Shown here: positions 43,502-53,013 of the stretch, one piece after another | Position numbering within the stretch: position 1 is the stretch's first letter | Layout of the letters: every line of letters begins with the position of its first letter | Assembly (NCBI GenBank): GCA_900258555.1 | Contig: LT984854.1 | Coordinates: 1,263,077 to 1,327,076 of the forward strand | Source: an uncultured Desulfobacterium sp. | Lineage (GTDB): Bacteria; Desulfobacterota; DSM-4660; Desulfatiglandales; Desulfatiglandaceae | Reading direction: 5' to 3' | DNA length: 64,000 bases | Made by a program: the position numbers and the translations under genes | Notes under the pieces: generated by a model | Database searches by the model: none | What the model was told of the DNA's origin: nothing | Seen by the model: only the letters and a program-made list of their open reading frames with translations

Positions 43502-43978
43502 TTACTCTATTACTGGTGCAGACATAATTGCGGTTAGAAAACGGGGTCGAAAGCCAAATTTTTGGTACAGGCTGATGTGTTTGGGGCTGTCGGGGTGAGT
43601 AAAAAAACCTGCATGACGGACGCCTCTTCTGCTTAAAAGTCCCATTGTCGGAACCAGGAGTTTTTGTGCAATGCCCTTATCCCATAGATCAGGGCGAACC
43701 GTCAGTGGGCCAAAAAAGCCAAAACTCCCCCAAGTGGCGGCGAAATTAGATCCAACGAGTTCACCATTAATTTCAGCGCCAAAAGCGGCTGAAGGATCAA
43801 TCAACCATCTGGTTCGACAAAAATTTGCATCACCGCTGAAGAATAGGGGCTCTGGGAGACCATGCCAGGTGCCAAAGGCCAGACGGAAAATGCGGTCAGC
43901 ATCAGGCAGGTCTTTTTCGGTCAGCGTTCGAATGATAACAGGAGGGTTTGATTTGTCCGGCCATATTTCTTCAGTCAT
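43502..43978 (-). CDS. GNAT-family N-acetyltransferase
   Basis: 158-residue acetyltransferase-like protein. It shows IRTLTEKDLPDADRIFR near residue 16, the central GPLTVRPDLWDKGIAQKLL acetyl-CoA loop (RxxxxGxG-like with DKGIAQ), and LYQKFGFRPRF near the end. The acyl acceptor is not known. It ends abruptly at APVIE, and related proteins that I recall are longer, so the C-terminus may have been lost next to the transposase remnant. Confidence 0.7.
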   Translation of the reverse strand: MTEEIWPDKSNPPVIIRTLTEKDLPDADRIFRLAFGTWHGLPEPLFFSGDANFCRTRWLIDPSAAFGAEINGELVGSNFAATWGSFGFFGPLTVRPDLWDKGIAQKLLVPTMGLLSRRGVRHAGFFTHPDSPKHISLYQKFGFRPRFLTAIMSAPVIE

Positions 43979-44189
43979 ATATCACCCCAAAATGTCTTTT
44001 TTATGTTTTACTAGCAGGAATCTCAAGTCATTACTATTCACGAATCAATTGGGTGGTCAATATATTTTTGCCAACGTTTTCGGCTTTTTTGCTTGCATCT
44101 GACATAGCAGCCGTCATAGTATTCCGGTCGAGATCAATTAACATCTCCAATAGGCTTGGAGTCGGCAAGCTGTAAAAAGGGGAAAATCG

Positions 44190-44417
44190 ATGAAGTTAGG
44201 CAACCAGAATATTCCGGGGTTGGTAAAGGAAGTCCGCAAACAATTGGGGCTAAGCCAGGAAGACCTCGCCCATGCACTCGGAATTAGCTTTGCCACCATC
44301 AACCGCTGGGAGAACGGCAAGACCTTGCCATCGAAACTGGCCCGCACCCATCTCAAGATGTTCTGTGACCAGAAGGAGGCGCAGGGGCTGCTGATCATTG
44401 ACCAGGGTGAGAAATGA
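44190..44417 (+). CDS. XRE-family helix-turn-helix regulator
   Basis: 75-residue DNA-binding protein with a lambda-type HTH (VRKQLGLSQEDLAHALGISFATINRWENGKTLPS). AAAAGGGG lies upstream of the ATG. Its end overlaps the hsdR start by four bases (ATGA), so it is translationally coupled to the restriction genes and probably controls their expression. Confidence 0.88.
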   Translation: MKLGNQNIPGLVKEVRKQLGLSQEDLAHALGISFATINRWENGKTLPSKLARTHLKMFCDQKEAQGLLIIDQGEK

Positions 44418-46759
44418 CCACTGAAGCTGATGCCAGAATGGTGATTGATAAGCTGCTTGAGTCGGCTGGGTGGTGCATCACCAACAAGGCTCAGGTTGCT
44501 ACTGAGGAAGCTGCTTCCGATGGTCGTGCGGATTATCTGCTCAGGGACTCACGTTCCCGTCCGCTGGCTGTCCTTGAAGCCAAGCGCTTCGCGGTCGATC
44601 CTTACACTGCCAAAGAGCAGGCCAAGGCATATGCCCGCACACTTGGCGCACCGTTTGTTATCCTGAGCAATGGGCAAGACCATTATTTCTGGGATTATGG
44701 CGATGGCGATGCCAGGCCGGTTATGGGATTCCCCGCTCAGGCCGACCTGGAGCGGCGGGCAAATATCAAACTGCACCGCAAAGGTGATATCAAGCGCTGT
44801 CTGGAACTTCTGCCTTTGCCCCATCGGTTTACCTTCAGGGGAGAGGAAATTGAAGCCCATCCTTACCAGGTTAAGTGCCTGCAAAAAGCCGATGAGGCCC
44901 TGATTGCCGGACGACGTCGCATGCTTTTCGAAATGGCCACAGGCACTGGCAAGACCCTGACCATTGCCATGCTCATGAAGCGCTGGTTCAAGGCGGCTAT
45001 CATCTCCCGCGTTCTCTTTCTGGTTGACCGCATTGAACTGGCCAAGCAGGCAAAAGAAACTTTCGACGAATATCTCCGCGACTGGCCCACCGTTATTCTC
45101 TATGGCGGAAAGCGCAGCCTCGAAGGCCAGATCGTTGTCGGCACGCTCGACACCATCGCTACACAGCTTGGCGGTAACGGGTTTGGACACGGCTACTTCG
45201 ATCTCGTCGTGACCGATGAATGCCACCGCTCCATCTACAATACACACCGGGCGACGCTCGGGCATTTTGATGCCATCCACATTGGCCTGACCGCTACGCC
45301 GAACCCTGGGGAACTTCATTACATAAGCGAGCACGAACGCCGTCTTGTTCGTAACACTTATATCTTTTTCGACTGTTGGAATTCTGCCAGGAAAGAAGGC
45401 CGTCCCACCTTTGAATACAGCATTCAGCAAGGGATAACCGAAGGATACCTGGCCAAGTACCGGATCTATCATGCCGAAAGCGTTTTGACCTATGAGGGCG
45501 CTGAGTGGGAGGGAGAAGAGATCAAGCCCGGGGTCTGGGGACGCGATGTGGAATCCGAAGACCGGCTGATCACTATTATTCAGGAGTACTATTCAGCCGA
45601 TGCCGGGCGCAGCATGGAGCGTCCGCGCAAAACCATTGTCTTTTCTGTTTCGGACAAACAGGCCTCCGTCCTGGCCCGTCTGTTCAACCGGTTATTAACG
45701 GATGAGGATTGTCTGCGCATCGCCGGACAAATCAACCGTTCCCCGTCGCAGGTGCGGCAGGACTTTGCCAGGAAGATCACCTGTTACACCAACAACGGGA
45801 ATCCCAAACCGGTGATAGATGAATTCAAGTACGACCCGCTTCCAATAATCGCGGTATCCGTGGACATGCTGGATACGGGCTATGATCAGAAGGACATCGA
45901 AAATCTGGTCATGCTGCGTCCAACCAAGTCGCCCATCAAATATGCCCAAATGCGCGGACGCGGCAGCCGTCTCTGTTCCAGGATCAACAAGACTGAATTC
46001 ATCATTTATGATTTTGTCGGCAACTCCAAACGCTTCAATGATCCCGGCGAGATCTACCACAAGCCCCGGCTGGTGGGCGCTGCTCCTGGCGCACCGATAT
46101 CCAAGACTGCCGACGTTGAAGAAACTGATACCCCGCCATCCCAACCGGCAAAACCATATCCCGAAGGCGGCATGAGAGAGTTTTTGCTGATAGCCGAAGG
46201 CTCGCTTGACGATGAGATTCGGGCACGCGAGATCATCCTGGTCGGTCCGGAAGGACTGGCCATGGACCGCAAGACATATCGGGAAGAGTGGGAAAAGAAA
46301 ATCGTCGAACTCAAGCGGACCGATCCAGCCGTGGAGAAGATCTTCCGGGGAGAGGAACTGACCGACGCCGAATGGGAAGATCTCGCCCGTCGGCTCAACT
46401 CGCCCAAATACTATTTCAACGACAAAACCCTGCGCCGGGCATTCGAGCAGCCCACAGGCTCCCTCACTGATTTTATCCGGGTCGCCCTGGGACTGGACCG
46501 GTTCCTGACGAGGGAAGAACGCATCGAAAGAGCCTTCAACACCTGGGTGGCGGAACACTCCAACAGCATCAATCCGGGCCAGGCCCAGATGCTCCGCCTG
46601 CTTAAGGCCCGTGTCATGACCGGCGAAGAGATCACCATGCGACTGTTCAGCCAACCGCCGTTTTCGCTCTGGGGCGGCTTGACACGCATGGAACAGCTTT
46701 TCGGTAAAGAGCAGCTTTTACAGATGGTTGATGGACTCAATGCCCTTCTGGCGGCATAA
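44414..46759 (+). CDS. hsdR: Type I restriction endonuclease subunit R (EcoEI type)
   Basis: 781-residue motor-nuclease. The N-terminal nuclease shows GRADYLLRD near residue 36 and LAVLEAK near 51, a PD-(D/E)xK-like set. The SF2 helicase has ATGTGKT near 175, TDECHRS near 268 and LTATP near 295, then QMRGRGSRL motif VI. The C-terminal region after about 600 matches the EcoEI_R C-terminal type. It translocates and cuts unmethylated DNA. Overlaps the XRE gene and is 23 bases before hsdM. Confidence 0.94.
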   Translation: MTTEADARMVIDKLLESAGWCITNKAQVATEEAASDGRADYLLRDSRSRPLAVLEAKRFAVDPYTAKEQAKAYARTLGAPFVILSNGQDHYFWDYGDGDARPVMGFPAQADLERRANIKLHRKGDIKRCLELLPLPHRFTFRGEEIEAHPYQVKCLQKADEALIAGRRRMLFEMATGTGKTLTIAMLMKRWFKAAIISRVLFLVDRIELAKQAKETFDEYLRDWPTVILYGGKRSLEGQIVVGTLDTIATQLGGNGFGHGYFDLVVTDECHRSIYNTHRATLGHFDAIHIGLTATPNPGELHYISEHERRLVRNTYIFFDCWNSARKEGRPTFEYSIQQGITEGYLAKYRIYHAESVLTYEGAEWEGEEIKPGVWGRDVESEDRLITIIQEYYSADAGRSMERPRKTIVFSVSDKQASVLARLFNRLLTDEDCLRIAGQINRSPSQVRQDFARKITCYTNNGNPKPVIDEFKYDPLPIIAVSVDMLDTGYDQKDIENLVMLRPTKSPIKYAQMRGRGSRLCSRINKTEFIIYDFVGNSKRFNDPGEIYHKPRLVGAAPGAPISKTADVEETDTPPSQPAKPYPEGGMREFLLIAEGSLDDEIRAREIILVGPEGLAMDRKTYREEWEKKIVELKRTDPAVEKIFRGEELTDAEWEDLARRLNSPKYYFNDKTLRRAFEQPTGSLTDFIRVALGLDRFLTREERIERAFNTWVAEHSNSINPGQAQMLRLLKARVMTGEEITMRLFSQPPFSLWGGLTRMEQLFGKEQLLQMVDGLNALLAA

Positions 46760-46782
46760 TCTATAAGGATGAATTCCCCAAT

Positions 46783-48312
46783 ATGGACAGCGGACTGATC
46801 CAGAACACGCTCAAATCGCTTTGTAAGGTGATGTGGGACAACAACGTCACAAACCCAATCACCTATGTCACCCAGATTTCCTATCTTCTGTTTCTCAAGA
46901 TGCTGGAAGAGATGGACCACGAGCAGCAGGAAGCCGGTAACGGCAACCATCGCTCTTTGTTCGGTAAGTATAAGGTCGGCGATGAAGATCTGAATTTCGA
47001 TCCTTTACGCTGGAGCCTGCTGACCGCCAATCCGGACAACGAAGCCATGCTCCGCACCTTGCGTGATACGTTGCCGCAGCTTGCTCGTCATCCCAAGCTG
47101 TCACAGGGTGCGAGGGCCATCTTCCGCAACGCATCAATCGTCATCCCCAATGGCGCGACGCTGCGCAGGGCCGTGGACATCATCGCACCAATCTCTTTTC
47201 TCGGAATGGATGCCGATGTCAAAGGGGATCTATTCGAATACCTGGCCAGCGAGCTGGGCGGACAGAAGAAAGCGGCCCAGTTTCGCACCCCGCGCCATCT
47301 GATCAGGGTCATCACCCAGATGGTCAACCCCCGGATCGGCGGCACGGTGTGCGATCCTGCATGCGGCTCCGGAGGCTTTCTCATCGCCGCCTATGAGCAC
47401 ATCCTGCTGGCCAATACCAGCCAGGAATTTATTAACGAAAAAGTATCGCCCGACGGTACCATCCGCAAGATCGGCATCGGCGATAAGCTCTCCCGCGCTC
47501 AATGGAATTTTCTGCAGACCGGAGCGTTCTACGGTTTTGACGGCGATCAGGACATCCTGCGCATGGCCGCCATGAACGCCATGCTGCATGGCTTTGATCA
47601 GTGTCCCATGGTCCAGAGGGATTCCATCTGCGGCAGCGAGGACAAGTGGGACGAGATCCGGTTCGACTATATCCTGGAGAATCCGCCCTTTTCCGGATCA
47701 AGGGGCGATGCCAAAAGATCCCTGCGTATCGAGAAAGGGGACAAGTACGTTCTCTTTCTGGCCCACGCCCTGCGAAGCTTGCGACCCGGAGGTATTGCCG
47801 GGATCATTTTTCCCAACGGCATCCTGTTCGGCGATACTGGAAGCCATATCACAGTCAAAGAACGGCTGCTCCGAAAATTCGACCTCCAAGCCGTGGTGAT
47901 CCTGCCAAAGGGAATGTTTGAGCCCTACACACCCAACCCGACTTGTTTTTTTATATTCAGGAATACCGGCAAGCCAACCAAGGATGTCTGGTTTTTCAAG
48001 GTGGATGGCGACGGCTCGTCTCTGTCCAAGGCGCGAAAGTTCGGGCCGCATTACAGGAATGACTTCCCCGATTTGCTCAGGATGTGGCCCAAGCGTAAAA
48101 TAGAGGAAGGGCGCGCATGGCTGGTTCCAGCGAAAAAGATAATAGACAACGGTTACAATATGACCCTTTCCGGCCTTGGTCTTATCGAAGCTGAAACCAT
48201 CGAGCACCCGGAGCCGGAGGAGATCCTTGCATCCGTCGCCGCCAAGGAGAAACGGATTCTCCAGCTCATTCAGGAGATGCAGGAGTTGCTTGAAAAGAAG
48301 GGAGAAGGGTGA
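46783..48312 (+). CDS. hsdM: Type I DNA methyltransferase subunit M
   Basis: 509-residue N6-adenine methyltransferase. The SAM motif DPACGSGGF is near residue 191 and the catalytic NPPF near 300; the N-terminal helical HsdM_N domain (YLLFLKMLEEMDHEQQ) precedes. With HsdS it methylates the recognition site and with HsdR it restricts. The last codons run into the purine-rich repeat that starts the next gap. Confidence 0.95.
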   Translation: MDSGLIQNTLKSLCKVMWDNNVTNPITYVTQISYLLFLKMLEEMDHEQQEAGNGNHRSLFGKYKVGDEDLNFDPLRWSLLTANPDNEAMLRTLRDTLPQLARHPKLSQGARAIFRNASIVIPNGATLRRAVDIIAPISFLGMDADVKGDLFEYLASELGGQKKAAQFRTPRHLIRVITQMVNPRIGGTVCDPACGSGGFLIAAYEHILLANTSQEFINEKVSPDGTIRKIGIGDKLSRAQWNFLQTGAFYGFDGDQDILRMAAMNAMLHGFDQCPMVQRDSICGSEDKWDEIRFDYILENPPFSGSRGDAKRSLRIEKGDKYVLFLAHALRSLRPGGIAGIIFPNGILFGDTGSHITVKERLLRKFDLQAVVILPKGMFEPYTPNPTCFFIFRNTGKPTKDVWFFKVDGDGSSLSKARKFGPHYRNDFPDLLRMWPKRKIEEGRAWLVPAKKIIDNGYNMTLSGLGLIEAETIEHPEPEEILASVAAKEKRILQLIQEMQELLEKKGEG

Positions 48313-48362
48313 AGAGTGAAGGGGGAAGGGTGAAGAGTGAAGTTTGAAGTGGGAAGGGTGAA
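48296..48362 (+). repeat. Purine-rich repeat left of the four-helix-bundle gene
   Basis: Reiterated gaagggtgaagagtgaagg words, overlapping the end of hsdM and ending at the ATG of the next gene. The reverse complement recurs on the other side of that gene at 48733-48766. Confidence 0.75.
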
Positions 48363-48719
48363 ATGAAAACGGATATACCGGAGAGGGCATTTGAGTTCGC
48401 TAAGCGGATTGTGGGGTTGTGCCGATTTCTGGATGAAACGCCCGGTGTATCCAGAACATTGGCAAATCAGCTCCTTCGCTCAGGAACATCCATAGGCGCA
48501 AACGTCGAAGAAGGTCAGGCTGCGCAAAGTGAAGCCGATTTTCTCTCAAAGTACAGCATCGCATGTAAAGAGGCTCGGGAGACGCATTACTGGCTTCGAC
48601 TTCTCTCCGCCAGTGGACTCGTACCTGAAAATCGGTTACAGGAACTGCTTGCTGAGTGCAATGAACTGATCGCTATCCTGACCAGCATCATCAAGAAACT
48701 AAAGGAAAAACGACCATGA
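48363..48719 (+). CDS. Four-helix-bundle protein (23S rRNA IVS type)
   Basis: 118-residue S23-like four-helix bundle. FEFAKRIVGLCRFL, NQLLRSGTSIGANVEEGQ near residue 40 and the KEARETHYWLRLL segment are the signature of the protein encoded in 23S rRNA intervening sequences and scattered in many genomes. It is inserted between hsdM and the DUF1016 gene, flanked by inverted purine-rich repeats, and overlaps the next start by four bases (ATGA). Its function is unknown; RNA binding is often suggested. Confidence 0.88.
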   Translation: MKTDIPERAFEFAKRIVGLCRFLDETPGVSRTLANQLLRSGTSIGANVEEGQAAQSEADFLSKYSIACKEARETHYWLRLLSASGLVPENRLQELLAECNELIAILTSIIKKLKEKRP

Positions 48720-49861
48720 GTCCCCAACTTTTTCACCCTTCACCCTTCACTCTTCTCACTTCTATCCGGGAACTGATCCTCTCCGCCCGCAAGGCGGTCG
48801 TCCATTCAGTTGATCTGATCCAGGTATTCACCAACTTCGAGATCGGCCGCCGCATTGTCGAGCACGAGCAACAGGGTGCCGAGCGGGCGGAATACGGAAA
48901 GGCCCTGCTCAAGGAACTTGCGGCCTCCCTGACGGATGAATTCGGCAGAGGTTTTTCCCGATCCAATCTGCAAAATATGCGTAAATTTTATCTGACATAT
49001 TCAGACCGCCTCCCCGAGAAATGCCAGATGCCATCTGGCAAATTTTTAGTTCCAGAGAAAAGCCAGACGGCGTCTGGCGAATTCCCTGCCATCGCGAACT
49101 TGCCAACTGCTCCTGCCGGGGGAAAACCCGTTTTCACCTTGAGCTGGTCTCAGTATGTATTTCTGATAGCCATTGATAATCCCAAAGAAAGAAGCTTCTA
49201 TGAAATCGAGGCCGCATCGAACGGCTGGACGCTTCCGGAGCTTAAGCGCCAGTTCAACTCCGGGCTTTATGAGCGCTTGGCTTTAAGCCGGCATAAAGAT
49301 GAAATTAGGAATCTGGCGCGTGAGGGGCAGGTGATTTCCAAACCCGAAGACCTGCTGAAGGAACCCTATGTACTGGAGTTCCTGGGGCTGGATGAAAAGG
49401 CGAAGTATTCCGAATCCGACTTGGAATCCGCCATCATTGACAAGCTCGAACGCTTCCTTTTGGAACTGGGCAAGGGTTTTCTCTTTGAGGCCCGGCAGAA
49501 ACGCTTCACCTTCGATGAGGAGCACTTCTTCGTTGACCTGGTTTTTTATAACCGTCTGCTGCGCTGTTATGTGCTGATTGACCTAAAGATCGGCAGGTTG
49601 ACCCACCAGCACCTGGGGCAGATGCAGATGTACGTCAACTATTTCGACCGGTTCGTAAAGTTGGAGCAAGAACACCCCACGGTCGGCATAATCCTCTGCA
49701 AGAAGAAGCACGACGCCCTGGTGGAAATAACGCTCCCCAAGGATGCAAATATCTATGCCAAGGAGTATCAGCTCTATCTGCCGGACAAGGAGGAGTTGCG
49801 GCGGAAGCTCATGGAATGGAGCGCGGAGGCAGAGCGGTCGGTTGGAGGGGGTGGGGAATGA
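48716..49861 (+). CDS. DUF1016 (YhcG-type) PD-(D/E)xK nuclease-domain protein
   Basis: 381-residue protein. After an odd N-terminus (HPSPFTLL) translated from the flanking repeat, the DUF1016 helical domain has IGRRIVEHEQQG near residue 42 and SNLQNMRKFYLTY. The C-terminal nuclease has LFEARQKRF near 259, FFVDLVFYNR near 276 and CYVLIDLKIG near 288, a usual D-(D/E)xK arrangement. A duplicated EKxQxxSGxF stretch near residue 105 is seen. Many DUF1016 genes lie in type I hsd loci; their role there is not settled. Its stop overlaps hsdS. Confidence 0.88.
   Translation: MSPQLFHPSPFTLLTSIRELILSARKAVVHSVDLIQVFTNFEIGRRIVEHEQQGAERAEYGKALLKELAASLTDEFGRGFSRSNLQNMRKFYLTYSDRLPEKCQMPSGKFLVPEKSQTASGEFPAIANLPTAPAGGKPVFTLSWSQYVFLIAIDNPKERSFYEIEAASNGWTLPELKRQFNSGLYERLALSRHKDEIRNLAREGQVISKPEDLLKEPYVLEFLGLDEKAKYSESDLESAIIDKLERFLLELGKGFLFEARQKRFTFDEEHFFVDLVFYNRLLRCYVLIDLKIGRLTHQHLGQMQMYVNYFDRFVKLEQEHPTVGIILCKKKHDALVEITLPKDANIYAKEYQLYLPDKEELRRKLMEWSAEAERSVGGGGE
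48733..48766 (+). repeat. Pyrimidine-rich repeat, inverted partner
   Basis: cacccttcacccttcactct and following bases are the reverse complement of the repeat at 48296-48362. Here it is read as codons 7-17 of the DUF1016 gene. Confidence 0.75.
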
Positions 49862-51078
49862 GTGAATGCCATTGGAATATGCTGGCTATTGGGGATAAAA
49901 AAGTATGTATAGAGATACATCCTGGATTTGCCTGCGGAACGAAAGATGTTCAAGATGGTGTTCCTCATTTGAGAATGAACAATATTTCCACCAATGGAGC
50001 CCCTGATTTTTCACTGATACGCCGTATTCCGAAAGAGATAGCCGAAAAACGGGGCCGTTGGCTTCAGCTTGGTGACATTCTTTTTTGCAATACAAACAGT
50101 ACAGAGCTCGTTGGAAAAACATGTTTGTTTTCCGGTTGGGACGAACAGTGCACCTACAGCAATCACCTAACAAAGCTTAGATGTAATACAAATAGTTTAC
50201 TGCCAAAATGGCTTGCCCTTTGTCTTCAAAAACTTTGGTTTGGCAAGTACTTCGCTACAAATTGCAAAGAGTTCATTGGGCAGTCGGCGTTTAGTAATGA
50301 CAAGCTCAAGGCTGTGAAAATACCTGTTCCGCCCTTGGACGAACAACGCCGGATCGTGACGCGGATCGAGGAACTGACCCACCGCGTCGAAGAAGCGCTG
50401 AAACTGCGGAGGGAGGTGGTGGAAAAGATTTCAACTCACTTCTTTCATGTTCGCAGAAAAATATTTGAATCGCTTTTATCTGAATGGCCGACTAGACCTT
50501 TGGGAAAATGCGGAAAGGTGATTGGAGGTGGCACACCATCCAAGCAGCGTGCCGATTTTTGGGATGGCGATATCCCCTGGATTTCAGCGAAGGACATGAA
50601 AAAATTTGTTCTGACGGATGCCGGGCTAAAGATCACAGAAAAAGGATTGGCTGAATCATCAGCAAAGCTTATTCCTGAAAAATCGGTTTTGTTTGTGGTA
50701 AGAGGCAGCATCCTTTACCGTTACGTTCCCGTCTCTGTCAATACAATGCCCTGCACGATCAATCAGGACCTTAAGGCAATTGCCCCTCATAAAAGCATTG
50801 ATTCCATCTTCCTGACTCATATGCTTTGGGGTGCAAACGATCAACTCCAAGGCATGGTGGAAGAGGCTGGAAATACCGCAGGCAAGCTTCCTACTCCAAG
50901 CTGGGCTTCGTTCGAAGTTCCAATTCCTGATAAGGCAACACAGCAAACAGTCATAGGAGAACTACAGACATTCCAGGATAAAATTTCAGAGTTGGAGAAG
51001 TTGCAGGCTGAAACCACGAGAGAACTTGAAATCTTCCATTCCGCCCTTGTCGCCAAGGCCTTTCGGGGGGAAATTTAG
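49858..51078 (+). CDS. hsdS: Type I restriction specificity subunit S
   Basis: 406-residue specificity subunit with two target-recognition domains (about residues 1-155 and 205-360), each followed by a conserved helical spacer: PPLDEQRRIVTRIEELTHRVEEALK and PDKATQQTVIGELQTF with LEIFHSALVAKAFRGEI. The target domains are visibly more AT-rich than the spacer, a usual sign of domain exchange. The start at 49858 overlaps the DUF1016 stop (ATGA); an upstream frame to 49816 is read inside that gene. Confidence 0.93.
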   Translation: MSECHWNMLAIGDKKVCIEIHPGFACGTKDVQDGVPHLRMNNISTNGAPDFSLIRRIPKEIAEKRGRWLQLGDILFCNTNSTELVGKTCLFSGWDEQCTYSNHLTKLRCNTNSLLPKWLALCLQKLWFGKYFATNCKEFIGQSAFSNDKLKAVKIPVPPLDEQRRIVTRIEELTHRVEEALKLRREVVEKISTHFFHVRRKIFESLLSEWPTRPLGKCGKVIGGGTPSKQRADFWDGDIPWISAKDMKKFVLTDAGLKITEKGLAESSAKLIPEKSVLFVVRGSILYRYVPVSVNTMPCTINQDLKAIAPHKSIDSIFLTHMLWGANDQLQGMVEEAGNTAGKLPTPSWASFEVPIPDKATQQTVIGELQTFQDKISELEKLQAETTRELEIFHSALVAKAFRGEI

Positions 51079-51093
51079 ACATGGAGGTTAATC

Positions 51094-53010
51094 ATGTGGC
51101 CAGATCATGAAACGGCAATCGATTTATTGGGAATAAAACATCTGAAAGATGCTGTTCTCGACATCATTAAGGACTCAAAACTTCACCCCGCAACGATAGG
51201 AATTTTTGGCGACTGGGGTAGTGGTAAATCCAGTCTTATAAAGATGGTCACAGAAGAACTGAATAATGATTCCGCTGCGTTGGTGATCGAGTTTAACGGT
51301 TGGTTATTTGAAAGTTATGATGATGCAAAGTCAGCACTTATGGAGACAGTTGTTGATGAACTGGTTCGAAAAACGCCCACTGATAAATCAGGAGAAGTCA
51401 AGAAACTGGCAGTTCGTCTCTTAAGAAAAATTAATTGGTTCCGGCTAGGAGGCAAAGCTATCCAATATGGGGTAACTGCTGCTGCGACTGGAGGGATCGG
51501 TGTATTGACGGCCGCTTTGACTGATCTCCCATCCCTTGCAAAAAAGGCCGGTCAATTATTGGAAGAAATAGATCCAACCAAAGCTGAAGAAATATTCAAA
51601 GAGGAGACGAAACTTTCTATTAGCCGAAATATTCGCGCATTCAGAAGCGAGTTCCAAACTGTACTCGAAAAGTCTGGCTTCTCGACTGTGGTGATTACTA
51701 TTGATGATCTCGACAGATGTTTACCAAGCACCATAATCGAAACCTTAGAGGCTATCAGACTTTTTCTATATGTCCCAAAAACAGCGTTTATTCTTGGAGC
51801 CGATGAACGGCTTGTGAAATATGCGGTACGCAGCAGATTCCCGGAACTTCCGGGCGACAGAACAGATGTTGGGCGTGACTATCTGGAAAAGCTAGTTCAA
51901 TATACGGTACGAATCCCCCCCATGACGCGTGCTGATACGGAAAACTACATTGCCCTTCTTCTAACACAAGGGAAGATTGAACAATCAGACTACAATAAAT
52001 GCATCCAATGGGCACTTAATTCTGACAGCATTCAGGAAGGGCGGACATTCACAGCAACTGATGCATCCGGATTATTTGGCCAATTATCGGATGACCTGCG
52101 TGAAGACCTTGCCCTTTCACAGCGTATCGGCACTGTTTTAGGGATGGGCTTAAACGGAAATCCGCGTCAATGCAAAAGGTTCCTTAACACCCTGATTATG
52201 CGGATTAAGATGGCTGATTATAGAGGAATCAAGTTAGAACGCCGGATACTTGCGAAACTGATGCTTCTTGAATATTTCAGACCCCAATTCTTTAGGAGCC
52301 TGGCTGAATGGCAAAGCATGCAGAGTGGCATTTCTAAACAGCTTAAAATAATGGAACAGTCGTTACCATTTCAGCAGAATAACGAATCCGAAAAAGATCC
52401 CTCAGCTAAGGTAGTTGACTTAAAGGAAAAAGAAAAATTACCCGAAATTGATGCGTGGTTGCAGGATCAGTGGGTTCTTCAATGGGCTGAAACAGAGCCT
52501 TCATTGGCGGAGATAGATCTGCGGCCGTATTATTATTTTTCAAGAGAAAAGCTGACTGATCTTTCTGGCAGTGCAAAAAGGCTGAGTCCGGAAGCTCAGA
52601 ATATTATACGAAAGCTGTTCAGTAAAAGCGAAGCAGTCCGTGGAAATGCTTTTAGGCAAGCAACCTCCTTGAACCAGGCAGATGCCGCCGCTGTTCTCGA
52701 TGAGCTATTCGAAAAATCTCGCAATTCAGAAAATAATTCAGACGAAAATTCATCTCTTGGTCTTGCTGTCAATTGGGTTTTCGAACGGAACGAGTTGGGA
52801 GCGGAGCTTATTGCCTTTATTAATGCACTTCCAGATTCTGATTTGCCCATTTGGGTGGTGACTCGTCTGGAAAAAGCACTCAAGGATTCTCCTCATAAAT
52901 CAGCATTACTTAAGCTTCTTGAGCGAATCTCCAATTCGTTAACAGCAAGTAAGGCACTTAAAACAGCTGCGAAAAGTCGATTCGATAAAATAGTGAAGGG
53001 AGGGAAATAG
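51094..53010 (+). CDS. qatA: QatA, KAP-family P-loop NTPase
   Basis: 638-residue ATPase. KAP-type Walker A is GDWGSGKSS near residue 40; Walker B is VVITIDDLDRC near 203, followed by TIIETLEAIRLFL. A hydrophobic segment (GKAIQYGVTAAATGGIGVLTAAL) sits between them near 125-150, typical of KAP NTPases that contact membranes. In the Qat anti-phage system QatA is the ATPase, and the next three genes match QatB, QatC and QatD in order. AGGTTAATC precedes the ATG. Confidence 0.92.
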   Translation: MWPDHETAIDLLGIKHLKDAVLDIIKDSKLHPATIGIFGDWGSGKSSLIKMVTEELNNDSAALVIEFNGWLFESYDDAKSALMETVVDELVRKTPTDKSGEVKKLAVRLLRKINWFRLGGKAIQYGVTAAATGGIGVLTAALTDLPSLAKKAGQLLEEIDPTKAEEIFKEETKLSISRNIRAFRSEFQTVLEKSGFSTVVITIDDLDRCLPSTIIETLEAIRLFLYVPKTAFILGADERLVKYAVRSRFPELPGDRTDVGRDYLEKLVQYTVRIPPMTRADTENYIALLLTQGKIEQSDYNKCIQWALNSDSIQEGRTFTATDASGLFGQLSDDLREDLALSQRIGTVLGMGLNGNPRQCKRFLNTLIMRIKMADYRGIKLERRILAKLMLLEYFRPQFFRSLAEWQSMQSGISKQLKIMEQSLPFQQNNESEKDPSAKVVDLKEKEKLPEIDAWLQDQWVLQWAETEPSLAEIDLRPYYYFSREKLTDLSGSAKRLSPEAQNIIRKLFSKSEAVRGNAFRQATSLNQADAAAVLDELFEKSRNSENNSDENSSLGLAVNWVFERNELGAELIAFINALPDSDLPIWVVTRLEKALKDSPHKSALLKLLERISNSLTASKALKTAAKSRFDKIVKGGK

Positions 53011-53013
53011 CCA

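Noticed and set aside
48296..48362. CRISPR-like array of short repeats
   Set aside because: Units are contiguous and degenerate with no spacers, and no cas gene is present. No CRISPR array was found anywhere in the window.
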